64,000 nt of DNA from Sphingobacterium sp. JB170 (GTDB lineage Bacteria > Bacteroidota > Bacteroidia > Sphingobacteriales > Sphingobacteriaceae). A program made the position numbers and the translations under genes. Positions 1 to 9,235 of the stretch are shown here, one piece after another (within the stretch, counting starts at the first letter, position 1; each line of letters begins with the position of its first letter). The notes under the pieces are model-generated. The model was not told where the DNA came from. It made no database searches and was given only the letters and a program-made list of their open reading frames with translations. The stretch covers positions 124,001 through 188,000 of the forward strand of contig NZ_FUKU01000057.1 of assembly GCF_900163865.1 (NCBI RefSeq). The letters run 5' to 3'.

Positions 1-180
1 GATACTCGCAAGGGTCTGCCGCTTTCGGAAAATAAAGCACGCAAATACAATGCTTACCGAAGCAATAATCACCCGGTGAATCAGTATATCGAGCGCCGGG
101 TAGCCGGCCAAAGGCCTTAAAACAAGAGCAAATGTTCCCCAGATCGTAAATCCGATTAAGGCAGATAAATAGTGTTTCAT
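1..180 (-). CDS. EamA/RarD-like membrane permease, 5' part only
   Basis: Sixty codons are visible from the ATG at 178-180 and the gene runs off the left edge. The protein begins MKHYLSALIGFTIWGTFALV and continues with a hydrophobic helix, a short loop containing HR, and a second helix ending in FRKR. The N-terminal G-F-x-I-W-G pattern followed by a loop with a conserved His-Arg is what RarD-type members of the EamA drug/metabolite transporter superfamily show. The substrate cannot be told. It lies 75 nt downstream of idi on the same strand and may share its transcript. The family call rests only on these 60 residues. Confidence 0.6.
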   Translation of the reverse strand, partial: MKHYLSALIGFTIWGTFALVLRPLAGYPALDILIHRVIIASVSIVFACFIFRKRQTLASI

Positions 181-255
181 TTTTTAGTATCGCTAACTAA
201 GCACTTACCGCTCCTTACAATCTGTAAATGTATACAAATCTTCGTTCTCAATACG

Positions 256-789
256 CTATAAATTATCGCCGCCCTCCTTAAGGTCTGCAATCACCAGAGG
301 TAATGCAACTTTAAACCAGTAGGTGTAAATATCTGGTTTTTTACGAATATCCAGTAGAAGCTCATCGATAGGCATCCATTTAAAATCCTGAACTTCCATG
401 GGATTAATCACAGGGTCTTCATTGGCATCTCCTACATACACGTAATCATACTCGTTCTCAATTAAGCCATTCTCGACAGGTGTTTGATAGATAAATGAAT
501 GTGAAAATTTCAATTCACAACACATCCCCATCTCGTACTTCAATCTCTCGAGCGCACTGAGCGCAACGTCTTCTCCCCATTGCGGATGTGAACAACATGT
601 ATTCGTCCACAATCCTGCACCATGATATTTATGATCGGCACGCTGCTGCAACAGTAACCTACCTCTGTTATCAAAAACAAAAACGGAAAATGCCCTATGA
701 AGCTGTCCCTGTTGATGCGCAAGCAATTTTTCCATCTCGCCGAGCGGGTTATCGTTATTATCTACAAGTACAACTTTTGTTCTGTCCAT
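256..789 (-). CDS. idi: Isopentenyl-diphosphate delta-isomerase, type I
   Basis: A 177-aa cytoplasmic Nudix-fold enzyme that interconverts isopentenyl and dimethylallyl diphosphate for isoprenoid synthesis (quinones, carotenoids, undecaprenyl phosphate). The signature TNTCCSHP lies at residues 62-69, placing the catalytic cysteine at C66 and a metal-binding histidine at H68. The Nudix-like helix carries E86 in ERLKYEMG, and the second catalytic glutamate sits in ENE at 111-113. Length matches bacterial type I enzymes of about 180 residues. The start at 789 gives MDRTKVVLVDNND, the normal N-terminus. It stands alone apart from the permease downstream, and no other isoprenoid genes are in the window. 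Confidence 0.95.
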   Translation of the reverse strand: MDRTKVVLVDNNDNPLGEMEKLLAHQQGQLHRAFSVFVFDNRGRLLLQQRADHKYHGAGLWTNTCCSHPQWGEDVALSALERLKYEMGMCCELKFSHSFIYQTPVENGLIENEYDYVYVGDANEDPVINPMEVQDFKWMPIDELLLDIRKKPDIYTYWFKVALPLVIADLKEGGDNL

Positions 790-1133
790 TTATTTCCAAT
801 TCGAGCGTTATTTGAAGACCTGTATTTTGTGGCGCTATGTATCAATTCCCTCGCCTTTAACCAGCCGTCCCGGAAGACCACGTATGAAGTTTTGCATTCA
901 TAATTTTCAATCGAAGGTCTTCATCCAAAAATGGCAAAATTTTATTGATTTTTGAAACAAAGTCATCGAATAGGTTGATGATGCATGTTCGACACATGAG
1001 AGTCATTTGAGCCCAACCAGCGTATAACGAAATCAGCGGCGTTCTCGTAATTGAAAACACCGCTGATTTTGCTCTATTAATCGGGCACCGCAATCTTGTA
1101 TTTTAAAGCACTGCGGCGCTGCAACTCCTGTTA
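790..1133. other. Intergenic stretch between idi and a susD gene
   Basis: 344 bases without a convincing gene. An open frame of 78 codons exists on the minus strand (857-1093), but it has no recognisable domain and runs through the hairpin at 1030-1069. I see no clear -33/-7 promoter for idi here. Confidence 0.5.
1030..1069 (-). terminator. Hairpin downstream of the first susCD pair
   Basis: A perfect 10-bp inverted repeat (AAATCAGCGG at 1030-1039, CCGCTGATTT at 1060-1069) has a 20-nt interior that can pair three more bases. It begins 65 nt after the stop of the minus-strand SusD gene. The trailing T run is short (TTT), so it is a weak or factor-assisted terminator candidate. Confidence 0.5.
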
Positions 1134-2504
1134 TCAGTAGCCTGGATTCTGGGTAAGGCCTGTTCCTAAATCTATCTGACCCGAAGGTATCGGATATAGT
1201 AGGAAATTCTCATCTGTCAAGTTATCATATTTTTTTAATGCAAGACCCGTACGCTTGAAGTCAAACCAAGTCTCTCCCTCGAACATCAATTCGCGTTCCT
1301 TTTCTTCCTGGACGGCAGTGATAAATGTTTCGAGATCACTATATTCTGCTATCGGAGCGGTAGTTCCAGCCCTGTCTTGCACAGTCTTCAAAGAGCTATA
1401 TGCTGCTTGGCTCACTCCGTTATCAACCCGCGCCTGTGCTTCGGCATGTATGAGGAGAAGCTCCGCTAAGCGAATGACCGTCAAATTTTGACTTGCGGGA
1501 GAAAAGTTCGGAAATTTGCCCATAAAATAGTTACCGTTACTCCCTTTGGCCACGGTGAAGTCCTTACGCTTATCTTGCTCCTGATAAAGATCAAGTATCG
1601 TCGAATCTTTAGCAAAAAACAAAACGCTGGAATTGTCATTAGCAACTCCGGCAAGCGGGTTGGTTGCCTGATCGTCAAACTGCAGTTCGAAAATTGCTTC
1701 ATTTGTATTTTGTGTTGTCCAGATCGTGCTATAGTCCGATACCAAAGCATACTGGCCACTGGATATGACTTCGCTTGCTAAGTCCGCCACTTTGTTATAA
1801 TCCCCCGTCATTTCGGCTTGATACAATAAAACCTTTGCGAGCAGCGCCTTCGCTGCCCAGTGTGATGCGCGTCCCCTGGAAGCGTCTCCCGTATTCGGAT
1901 TTTCTTCCGGAAGGCCCGCGATTGCTTCTGTCAAATCCTTTACGATTTGCGCATAGAGTTCCTCCTTGCTCGATTCAGGGACATCGATATCGTCACCTTC
2001 TTTGGTATAATTAAGCTTTAAGGGAGCCTTATTAAATGCCCTTACTAGAAAAAAGTAATTTAACGCGCGTATAAACTTAGCCTCTCCAACAAAGCTGTTC
2101 TTCTTTTCTTCAGGTATCAACGTTTCATCCATTAAGGGCACTTCTTCTATTACTTGATTTGCTGCATTTACCGTGGTGTAGATAGCCTGCCACATATTGG
2201 AAATCCAAGGATTAACGGCCTGAATTTTATGCGTTGTAAAGTTTTCGTATTCGGGAAAAACGGCTGAATGCCGCACATGCATAGCGGAAAACTCGGGTAC
2301 AATGACCAGCGATTGCCCAAATGAGTAAGAATTCATCATCGTTCTGTATATGCCGATGACCGCAGCGTTGGCGTTGGTTTCCGAATTAAAAAATTCATCT
2401 TGGGCAATTTGACCTAAAGGGTCCTTTTCCAAGAATTTCTCACACGAGCTAGTGAGTAGTGAAACGATTGTAAGGACGTATAAGATATATAGTTTATTTT
2501 TCAT
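1134..2504 (-). CDS. SusD/RagB-family nutrient-binding outer-membrane lipoprotein
   Basis: A 456-aa surface lipoprotein that forms the lid of a SusCD glycan importer. The signal peptide ends in a lipobox, LLTSSC, with the lipidated cysteine at residue 21. The alpha-helical TPR-like SusD core follows, and the protein closes with the typical tail LYPIPSGQIDLG...LTQNPGY. It starts 18 nt after the stop of the SusC gene, so the two are cotranscribed as a pair. No glycoside hydrolase, sulfatase or other degradative enzyme accompanies this pair, so its ligand cannot be inferred from context. The divergent LacI regulator is the only candidate local regulator. Confidence 0.92.
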   Translation of the reverse strand: MKNKLYILYVLTIVSLLTSSCEKFLEKDPLGQIAQDEFFNSETNANAAVIGIYRTMMNSYSFGQSLVIVPEFSAMHVRHSAVFPEYENFTTHKIQAVNPWISNMWQAIYTTVNAANQVIEEVPLMDETLIPEEKKNSFVGEAKFIRALNYFFLVRAFNKAPLKLNYTKEGDDIDVPESSKEELYAQIVKDLTEAIAGLPEENPNTGDASRGRASHWAAKALLAKVLLYQAEMTGDYNKVADLASEVISSGQYALVSDYSTIWTTQNTNEAIFELQFDDQATNPLAGVANDNSSVLFFAKDSTILDLYQEQDKRKDFTVAKGSNGNYFMGKFPNFSPASQNLTVIRLAELLLIHAEAQARVDNGVSQAAYSSLKTVQDRAGTTAPIAEYSDLETFITAVQEEKERELMFEGETWFDFKRTGLALKKYDNLTDENFLLYPIPSGQIDLGTGLTQNPGY

Positions 2505-2522
2505 TATAATAAGCTTAAGAAA

Positions 2523-5500
2523 TTAGAGAGTCAAATTAATTCCGGTGGTGAAAATTCGTGGTTGCGGGTAACTTCCGTAATCGTAACCGTAAATAAGCCC
2601 GGTATTTGCTCCACCATGGCTGGAGCTTACTTCCGGATCGTACCCTCTATATCCAGTAAACACATACGCATTTTGGACCGATACGTACCATCGTAGTTTT
2701 TGTATTTTAATTCGGTCAGTAATTGCCTCTGGCAACGTGTATCCCAGGGTGATGTTTCGCAATCTAAAAAATGAGCCGTCTTGAATAAACCTCGATGAAA
2801 CCGCTCCATTGCTGAGGTCACCCGGCGCTGGCCGTGGCATGTCGGCAATGTCACCTGGCTTTTTCCACCGGTCTACAAAGTCAACGAATGGATTCGAACT
2901 AGGGTTGAACCCTTCTAGACCAGAAGCTAGGTTATAGTTAAATATTTCGTTGCCATAAGTAAATTGCCCGGCCACGCTCAAATCAAAATTCTTGTATGCG
3001 AAAGTATTGGTAATGCCTCCAAAAAAATCAGGATTCGGATCGCCAATCTGATGATGGTCTTTATAGTCTGTTGGCGTCACGGCTGATCCATCGGCCCCTA
3101 GGTAATCAATCATACCTGTCTGTGGGTTAACACCCATCGCTTGCCAGCCATAGAAAACACCAAGGGGCTGCCCTTCGATCGCACGGTTCAAATCGCCGAC
3201 ACCACCACGCATATCCATCAAGCCCTCGGGTAGTGCGAGCACCTTATTTCTGTTAAAGGTCATGTTCAATGATGTTGTCCACTTGAATTCGCCGACTAGG
3301 TTTCGAGTCGTTAGTTCAAATTCAAAACCTTTGTTCTCGATATCGCCGGAATTCGTGAATCGATTCATATACCCCGAGCTCGTCAGGATCGGTAGCCCGA
3401 TCAACAAGTCACTTGTCTTCTTATGGTAGTAATCGGCTAATACTGAAATCCGGTCATCGAAGAATCCGGCATCAAATCCGATATTCCATTGGCGTGTTGT
3501 TTCCCATTTTAAACCCTTATCGCCTAAAACGTTGGGTACAAACCCAGCTACACCCATGTAATTATTCCCACCGGAGTACAGGGAGCGACTGGCGTAGTTT
3601 CCAATATTCTGATTCCCTGTTACTCCCCAGCTAGCTCGTAGCTTCAAGTCACTTACGAACTTTGAATCTTGAAGGAAGTCCTCTTGAGACAGTCGCCACG
3701 CACCTGCTAATGATGGAAATACCGCCCAGCGATTATCTGCTCCAAACCGCGAAGAACCATCGCTACGAATATTTCCATTTATAATATACTTATCCTTATA
3801 TACATAGGTCGCACGCGCAAACCCGGAAGCTATCGCCCACTCCTCGGGATAAGAATTTGCACCGGTTATGACACCTCCAGCGGAAATATATGGAATATCG
3901 TTATTTGGGAAATTCGACCGCTGTGCATGCACGAACTCTAACTGAGATTCTTGAACGGAGAAACCCGCAAGGGCGTTAAAACTGTGGTCTCCAAATGTTT
4001 TATCGTAGGTAAGTGTTGTCTCATTGATCCAAAGTTGATCCCGTGTATTACGGCGGGCACCTATACCACCCCTCGCTGCGTACGAACGGAGCCCGTTAGG
4101 CGGCATAAAGAAGGTCTCATCAATGAAACTAATATCAGTTCCGAAGCTAGTTTTCAAAAGTAGTTCGGGCATGATATTATATTCGGCGCTTGCATTTGCT
4201 AGAATACGAAATGTTTCCGCTTCATTCGTTGGAAGCTCGAGCATCGCGACCGGATTTTCGCGCGTTGCCCGGACCTGATCGTACACGTAGTTTCCGTTGG
4301 CATCATAAACGGTCAAATTCGGTGGAGAGAATATCCCGCTCTTGGTAGCTCCTTCTTTCGAGTTTTCTTCTTGAACCCGATGATTGATTGCCCGGGTAAG
4401 GTTTATCGAGGTGGAGAACCGTAGTTTATCACTATGTTGATGATCTAAATTCAAGCGGCCACTGATTCTACTGTAATCCGACCCCCGCAGCACCCCTCCT
4501 TGTTTCATATATCCTACAGAGGTATAGTACTGTGTTTTCTCGCCTCCACCACTTGCCGAGAGCTCATAATTTCTAGTTGCTGCATTCCTAAAAATAGCGT
4601 CCTGCCAATCGGTATTCACGTTAGGATTTGCAAAAATCTGTTCGGGTACCGTCGCATTGGGATCTTGCTGTTGAACGATCGCATAATAATCCTTCATATA
4701 GTCTTGGTATTGCTCGGTATTCATAAAATCATAATACCTTTCACGAGGAACCTGCGAAAAACCTTCATACATATTGAAATTAAATTTACTTTCGCCGGCA
4801 GTACCTTTTTTTGTTGTAATTAGGACTACGCCGTTAGCCGCGCGAGATCCATAAATGGAGGACGAAGCAGCATCTTTCAACACTTCCACCGACTGCACGT
4901 CGGATGGGTTTATCGAAGAAAGCACGTTAATACCCTGCGTACCACCTCCGAAATCGAATGTCGAACCACCTGTAAAATTTGTCGTACTATTTACCGGAAT
5001 TCCATCCACCACATATAAGGGGTCTGAACTGGCATTGATCGACGTTGTCCCGCGCACGCGAATACTGATCCCTCCACCTGGCGAGCCTGATTTCTGCGTA
5101 ACCTGCACCCCGCCAGCTTTTCCCTGTATCGCTTGGGTGATACTCGGTAAGACTTCATCTTCAATCTCACTTGCCCCAATGCTGGAGACGGCTGTGGGCA
5201 GTGTCGCCCGGTTCATTGTGCCATATCCAACGGCCACTACCTGTACCGACTCAATAGTCTTCGACTCGGGCGCAAGAACTGCCTGTACGTCAGTCCGATT
5301 GCCTACCTTTTGCGTAACGGTCGTATACCCTACAGATGAAAAGCTTAACGTATTATTGGCGCCCGCCGCAATTTGAAATTTACCGGCCGCATCCGTGCTT
5401 ACCGATTCGTTGGTTTCCAGCACGGTTACGGTCACTTGCGACAATGGCCCAGAAGGACCACTCACCACGCCAGATATCGCATTTTGCTCCTGTGTATTAC

Positions 5501-6035
5501 CGGCGGTGCTGTCCTGAGTGACATTCGTACCTATGGAATCTGTTACCGCTGGAGCTGGTATCGAGTCAGTAGTATTTGCCGTTATAGATGAATCGGGCAC
5601 AGCTGCACTGCTACCGGGAACGGCCACTGTCTCTTGGGTACTCACCTGCACGCTGTCTGAGGCTACGGGGAGACTTAAGGCGACTTCCATTGTTTTTTGG
5701 TTGTTTATCGGCACTTCTTTCTCTGCAAAATCAGATTTTAAGAAGACCAGCACCCCGTTTGGATCGGCTGAAATTTTAAATGTGCCATCCTGCTCGGATA
5801 AAACGCCATTTGTTGTCCCCTTCTCAGTGATCACGACGCCTTGAATCGCCGCTCCCTGCGGACCGACAACCTTTCCACTGATCGCGATGGAGTCAATTTG
5901 CGTTAAGGAACGTGCTGCGGGATTTAAAATAAAAGGGGGATGTGTTTTATATTCTGTTTCGTTGGCTTTAGCAGGCTCGTAGGAAAGGCTAAGCGTCAAG
6001 AGTAATGAAATTGGCAAAAAATAATCGTGCTTCAT
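2523..6035 (-). CDS. SusC/RagA-family TonB-linked outer-membrane transporter with two regulatory-like domains
   Basis: A 1170-aa outer-membrane protein that imports oligomers, powered by TonB. After the signal peptide there are two carboxypeptidase-D regulatory-like beta domains, at about residues 51-121 and 187-256. They are separated by a 65-residue linker rich in Ser, Thr, Val, Pro and Asp. The plug begins near 265 with VAVGYGTMNR, and SusC signatures such as RVRGTTSI and DPLYVVDGIPV follow before the barrel. The end, TGINLTL, is a hydrophobic C-terminal strand. Most SusC proteins have one such N-terminal domain and about 1000 residues, so the duplication explains the extra length. No anti-sigma (FecR) or ECF sigma gene is adjacent, and no STN domain is seen. 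Confidence 0.93.
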   Translation of the reverse strand: MKHDYFLPISLLLTLSLSYEPAKANETEYKTHPPFILNPAARSLTQIDSIAISGKVVGPQGAAIQGVVITEKGTTNGVLSEQDGTFKISADPNGVLVFLKSDFAEKEVPINNQKTMEVALSLPVASDSVQVSTQETVAVPGSSAAVPDSSITANTTDSIPAPAVTDSIGTNVTQDSTAGNTQEQNAISGVVSGPSGPLSQVTVTVLETNESVSTDAAGKFQIAAGANNTLSFSSVGYTTVTQKVGNRTDVQAVLAPESKTIESVQVVAVGYGTMNRATLPTAVSSIGASEIEDEVLPSITQAIQGKAGGVQVTQKSGSPGGGISIRVRGTTSINASSDPLYVVDGIPVNSTTNFTGGSTFDFGGGTQGINVLSSINPSDVQSVEVLKDAASSSIYGSRAANGVVLITTKKGTAGESKFNFNMYEGFSQVPRERYYDFMNTEQYQDYMKDYYAIVQQQDPNATVPEQIFANPNVNTDWQDAIFRNAATRNYELSASGGGEKTQYYTSVGYMKQGGVLRGSDYSRISGRLNLDHQHSDKLRFSTSINLTRAINHRVQEENSKEGATKSGIFSPPNLTVYDANGNYVYDQVRATRENPVAMLELPTNEAETFRILANASAEYNIMPELLLKTSFGTDISFIDETFFMPPNGLRSYAARGGIGARRNTRDQLWINETTLTYDKTFGDHSFNALAGFSVQESQLEFVHAQRSNFPNNDIPYISAGGVITGANSYPEEWAIASGFARATYVYKDKYIINGNIRSDGSSRFGADNRWAVFPSLAGAWRLSQEDFLQDSKFVSDLKLRASWGVTGNQNIGNYASRSLYSGGNNYMGVAGFVPNVLGDKGLKWETTRQWNIGFDAGFFDDRISVLADYYHKKTSDLLIGLPILTSSGYMNRFTNSGDIENKGFEFELTTRNLVGEFKWTTSLNMTFNRNKVLALPEGLMDMRGGVGDLNRAIEGQPLGVFYGWQAMGVNPQTGMIDYLGADGSAVTPTDYKDHHQIGDPNPDFFGGITNTFAYKNFDLSVAGQFTYGNEIFNYNLASGLEGFNPSSNPFVDFVDRWKKPGDIADMPRPAPGDLSNGAVSSRFIQDGSFFRLRNITLGYTLPEAITDRIKIQKLRWYVSVQNAYVFTGYRGYDPEVSSSHGGANTGLIYGYDYGSYPQPRIFTTGINLTL

Positions 6036-7040
6036 AGATCAAGTTATTAAGAATCATGCTGAAAAAATCGACTTGTTAAGACACATTAGTGTAGGTTGTT
6101 TTCATTCAACAAATCTTTTATATCATTTTTGTTACATAGTGATATCTAATAAGAACGAGATCATTGTAAAATTGTTGTGATAATTATGTTTTTTTTTAAA
6201 ACTAAGTAAGAATTTGAAAACACAAAAGAAGAAAATAAGAGAAAAAGATAAATAGCGATTGTCTGACAATATGTTATCTGCGGATAAGCAAGAAAACAAA
6301 CGCTTCACTAATCATTAAAACGTTGTCCTCCTAAATCATAGAATTGTTAAAGTATCTTCCCACGTATTAAATTGAATACCTCCTTTGAGGTGGAGTCATT
6401 AACTGTAATTGCAAAAAACAATCAAGAATTACCTGGTTATTCCAAGTTAAAATTTCATAGTAAAATGTGTGTTTTCAAAACGACGCACGTTACGCAGTAG
6501 AAGTGGAAGAAAGTTTAGGAAGGGCACGCGTGAAAACTGCTTTCCACTTTCAAAAATGGACAAGAATCGTTTTCTAGCATACACTCCCCTCATAAGTAAA
6601 CGCTGAGAGGGTTTTGTTCGGGAATTGAGGCGCCATATATACCGATAAACGCTTACCAATTCACAGGCAACGAACATACTATCTAAGTATATTTCAACAA
6701 CATTTGTTAAACATTACGTTCAATTTTTACAAAACAAAATAAAGCGGACAGATGTTGTTATAGCGAAGTAATTTCTGCCAAGACAAAATAATGGTCGCTA
6801 GGAAGTGTGCCCTTGATAGACCACAGCTACGGAGTATATAATGCCCGATCCGAATCTTCCAAAAATAGCAAGAGAAACATCTTATGTTCCTTGAAAAACC
6901 GTTGTCCAAAAAATGGGTAATAAGACAATCGGAGTCGTAGTAGATTCCCCATATAAAATAACATCGGGTGCAGGAAAAGGTTAAGAATGTTCGTTTAACA
7001 CTAACCTTTTTTTGTTAAACTTGTAGATAGACCAACGATA
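6036..7040. other. 1-kb intergenic region between divergent susC and lacI
   Basis: This region must hold the promoters of the susCD pair (minus) and the LacI gene (plus). Two minus-strand open frames (6447-6677 and 6727-6909) show no domain, no helical or membrane pattern and no ribosome binding site, so I read them as chance. It is AT-rich near 6100-6300. The only ordered element I can support is the inverted repeat at 6993-7020. Confidence 0.5.
6993..7020 (+). promoter_or_regulatory. Inverted repeat just upstream of lacI, possible operator
   Basis: GTTTAAC at 6993-6999 and GTTAAAC at 7014-7020 form a perfect 7-bp inverted repeat with a 14-nt spacer, ending 20 nt before the LacI ATG. LacI-family proteins bind as dimers to inverted repeats and often autoregulate, so this is a plausible site. 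The centre is not the usual CG-containing LacI core, so the assignment is weak. Confidence 0.3.
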
Positions 7041-8063
7041 ATGAGAAAGCAATTTGGGATCAAGGATATTGCAAAACAGTTAGGGCTTTCAGTTTCTACG
7101 GTATCGCGGGCCCTGCGAGACGCACATGATGTGAGTCAGGAAACAAGAAAAAAGGTACTCACATTAACCGATAAACTGAAGTTTAAACGTAATTCGAATG
7201 CTGCCGCTCTTGCGTCCGGATCGACCAAAAACATTGGTGTCATACTCCCATTTATAACCAATTATTATTTTTCCACCGTTATATCTGGCATTCAAGAAGA
7301 AGCATACGAGCAGGGGTATACTGCAATTATATATATCACAAACGACGACGTGGAAAGGGAACGAAAACTTCTCGAGAGTATTTCGGCAACCAACATCGAT
7401 GGATTGTTAATTTCCATTTCCTCCAATTCTAGTATTAATGATCACTTCCAAAATCTAATCGACGAGGGATTGCCGATTGTTTTCTTTGACCGCGTCCCAC
7501 ACGATATTACCGCTTCAAAAGTTATGCAAAGCGACTATGACGGCGCATACTTAGCAACAAAACATCTTCTAAATCAAGGATACAATAGAATTGCACATAT
7601 TGCAGGACCAAAGGAACTTACCTTTACCCAAGAACGCCTTAGAGGATATATTGCGGCATTAAAAGATCATAAAATTGATCCTGAGGAGACTCATATCATC
7701 TTTTCAGGATTCGATCAGATACACGGGCTTCATGACACCGAAAAATTACTCGAGCTGTCGAACTCGCCGAATGCAATATTTGCTGTCAATGACCGTAAAG
7801 CCGTTGGTGCTATCCAGGCAATAAAAAATGCAGGAATCAAGGTTGGAAAACAAATTGGTGTAATAGGTTTTACCAATGACCCGATATCGACCGTGATCGA
7901 ACCCAATTTAACAACGGTGGAAGAACCTGCTTTCGAGATCGGGCGTCAGAGTTGCAAATTGCTTATTCGACATATCAAAAATGAAGATTTTGAGACACAA
8001 GAGCTATTATTGCCCTGTAAGCTTATACTACGCGAATCAGCTTTAAATTACAATGTCGAGTAG
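7041..8063 (+). CDS. LacI-family transcriptional regulator
   Basis: A 340-aa DNA-binding repressor or activator responding to a sugar or sugar phosphate. The N-terminus FGIKDIAKQLGLSVSTVSRAL is the LacI helix-turn-helix (about residues 5-25). A hinge with RRNSNAAALASG-like residues (here KRNSNAAALASG) follows, then the periplasmic-binding-protein-like effector domain from about 62 (KNIGVILPFI) to the end. The gene is divergent from the first SusCD pair and convergent with the amino-sugar operon. Its last 16 bases overlap the end of nagA on the other strand. It could control either or both sugar loci, and the effector is unknown. Confidence 0.93.
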   Translation: MRKQFGIKDIAKQLGLSVSTVSRALRDAHDVSQETRKKVLTLTDKLKFKRNSNAAALASGSTKNIGVILPFITNYYFSTVISGIQEEAYEQGYTAIIYITNDDVERERKLLESISATNIDGLLISISSNSSINDHFQNLIDEGLPIVFFDRVPHDITASKVMQSDYDGAYLATKHLLNQGYNRIAHIAGPKELTFTQERLRGYIAALKDHKIDPEETHIIFSGFDQIHGLHDTEKLLELSNSPNAIFAVNDRKAVGAIQAIKNAGIKVGKQIGVIGFTNDPISTVIEPNLTTVEEPAFEIGRQSCKLLIRHIKNEDFETQELLLPCKLILRESALNYNVE

Positions 8064-9229
8064 ACAGTCCGACCGGCGACTATCGTCTGTTTGATATTAA
8101 TAGCATCATCGAATAGTAGTAAATCCGCACGCATACCTTGAGCGATAATACCACGTTCATGTTCTAGGCTTAACAGACGCGCCGGGTTCAATGTGAGCAT
8201 CCGTACGGCATCCATTAAGGTCTGGCCAGCAACATTCATCATAACACGAACTAATTGATCGGCAGTGGCCACACTACCAGCGAACGAGCTACGATCTGGT
8301 AACTTTGCTACTCCATTTTCAATAATCACTTCAAGACCATCGTCTTTACTTCCTAATATACTTTTCCCTTCTGGCATTCCAGCTCCTCGCATAGCATCGG
8401 TGATCAAGATGACACGCTCTATACCCTTTGTTTTACAAATGAGTTTCAAAAATGGTTCCGGTAAATGAACGCCATCAGCAATAATTTCTGCATCAATTTC
8501 ATCGAGCAGTAAACAGGACTCAATCGCGCCAGCATATCGATACGCATTTTTTCTTGTCATTCCTGACATGCCCGAATATAGGTGTGTCGCAAGCCGAAAA
8601 CCGCTTTCGACACCTTTCAAAATATCTTCATAAACCGCATCAGTATGGGCTAATGCAGCAAGAATTCCTCGCGAGCGGAGCTCTCTCCCAAATTCCAGTG
8701 CACCGGGAAGCTCAGGAGCGGCGCTCCAACGACGAATAAGATGACCGTATCTATCCAACAAGGGAATATATTCTTCTGGATTTGGGTTTCGAATGAACCG
8801 AGGATCCTGCGCGCCTCGTTGATTCATGGCAAAGTACGGACCTTCAAGATGCAATCCCAAAAAGTCTGCTCCGCTATAGTCCAAGCTTAACGCTTCTTGG
8901 TATACTGCGAATACCTCCAATAACTTCGCCGGTTCACCTGTTAATGTCGTTGGCAACATCGCTGTCGTGCCAAACTTAGCATGGGTTTGGGCAATCTGCA
9001 CAAAGCCCTCAAGTTCATTATCCATAAAATCAGCACCTCCTCCACCGTGAATATGTATATCGATAAACCCCGGCGAAAGGTATAATCCTTGCGCATCTAT
9101 AACTTCACCATTAAGTTTCGAACTCGAGGTGTCACGCACCTGTGTTATTCGCCCTCCCTCTAGCGTGAGGGACCCTCCTGGGATGATACGCATCGGCGTA
9201 ATGATATTCGCGTTTATTATCGTTAGCAT
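8048..9229 (-). CDS. nagA: N-acetylglucosamine-6-phosphate deacetylase
   Basis: A 393-aa cytoplasmic amidohydrolase-superfamily enzyme that removes acetate from GlcNAc-6-phosphate (some members also act on GalNAc-6-phosphate), giving the amine substrate of NagB. The metal-site motif HIHGGGG begins at H59, the metal-ligand glutamate lies in HLEGPY (E129), and the catalytic aspartate is in ITDAMRGAGMP. The end, RADLLLFDD followed by a short strand, is the usual amidohydrolase beta-sandwich closure. It is the last gene of the seven-gene operon, 6 nt after the permease stop. Its 3' end overlaps the 3' end of lacI tail to tail, leaving no room for a separate terminator. Confidence 0.94.
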   Translation of the reverse strand: MLTIINANIITPMRIIPGGSLTLEGGRITQVRDTSSSKLNGEVIDAQGLYLSPGFIDIHIHGGGGADFMDNELEGFVQIAQTHAKFGTTAMLPTTLTGEPAKLLEVFAVYQEALSLDYSGADFLGLHLEGPYFAMNQRGAQDPRFIRNPNPEEYIPLLDRYGHLIRRWSAAPELPGALEFGRELRSRGILAALAHTDAVYEDILKGVESGFRLATHLYSGMSGMTRKNAYRYAGAIESCLLLDEIDAEIIADGVHLPEPFLKLICKTKGIERVILITDAMRGAGMPEGKSILGSKDDGLEVIIENGVAKLPDRSSFAGSVATADQLVRVMMNVAGQTLMDAVRMLTLNPARLLSLEHERGIIAQGMRADLLLFDDAINIKQTIVAGRTVYSTL

Positions 9230-9235
9230 GTTAAG

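Noticed and set aside
857..1093. 78-codon minus-strand open frame after the first susCD pair
   Set aside because: No recognisable domain, and it runs through the hairpin at 1030-1069 that likely ends the susD transcript.
4855..5376. 173-codon plus-strand open frame inside the first susC gene
   Set aside because: It lies wholly antisense to a strongly supported SusC coding sequence and has no domain of its own.
6447..6909. Two short minus-strand frames in the susC-lacI gap
   Set aside because: They show no family features or ribosome site and look like chance frames in non-coding sequence.
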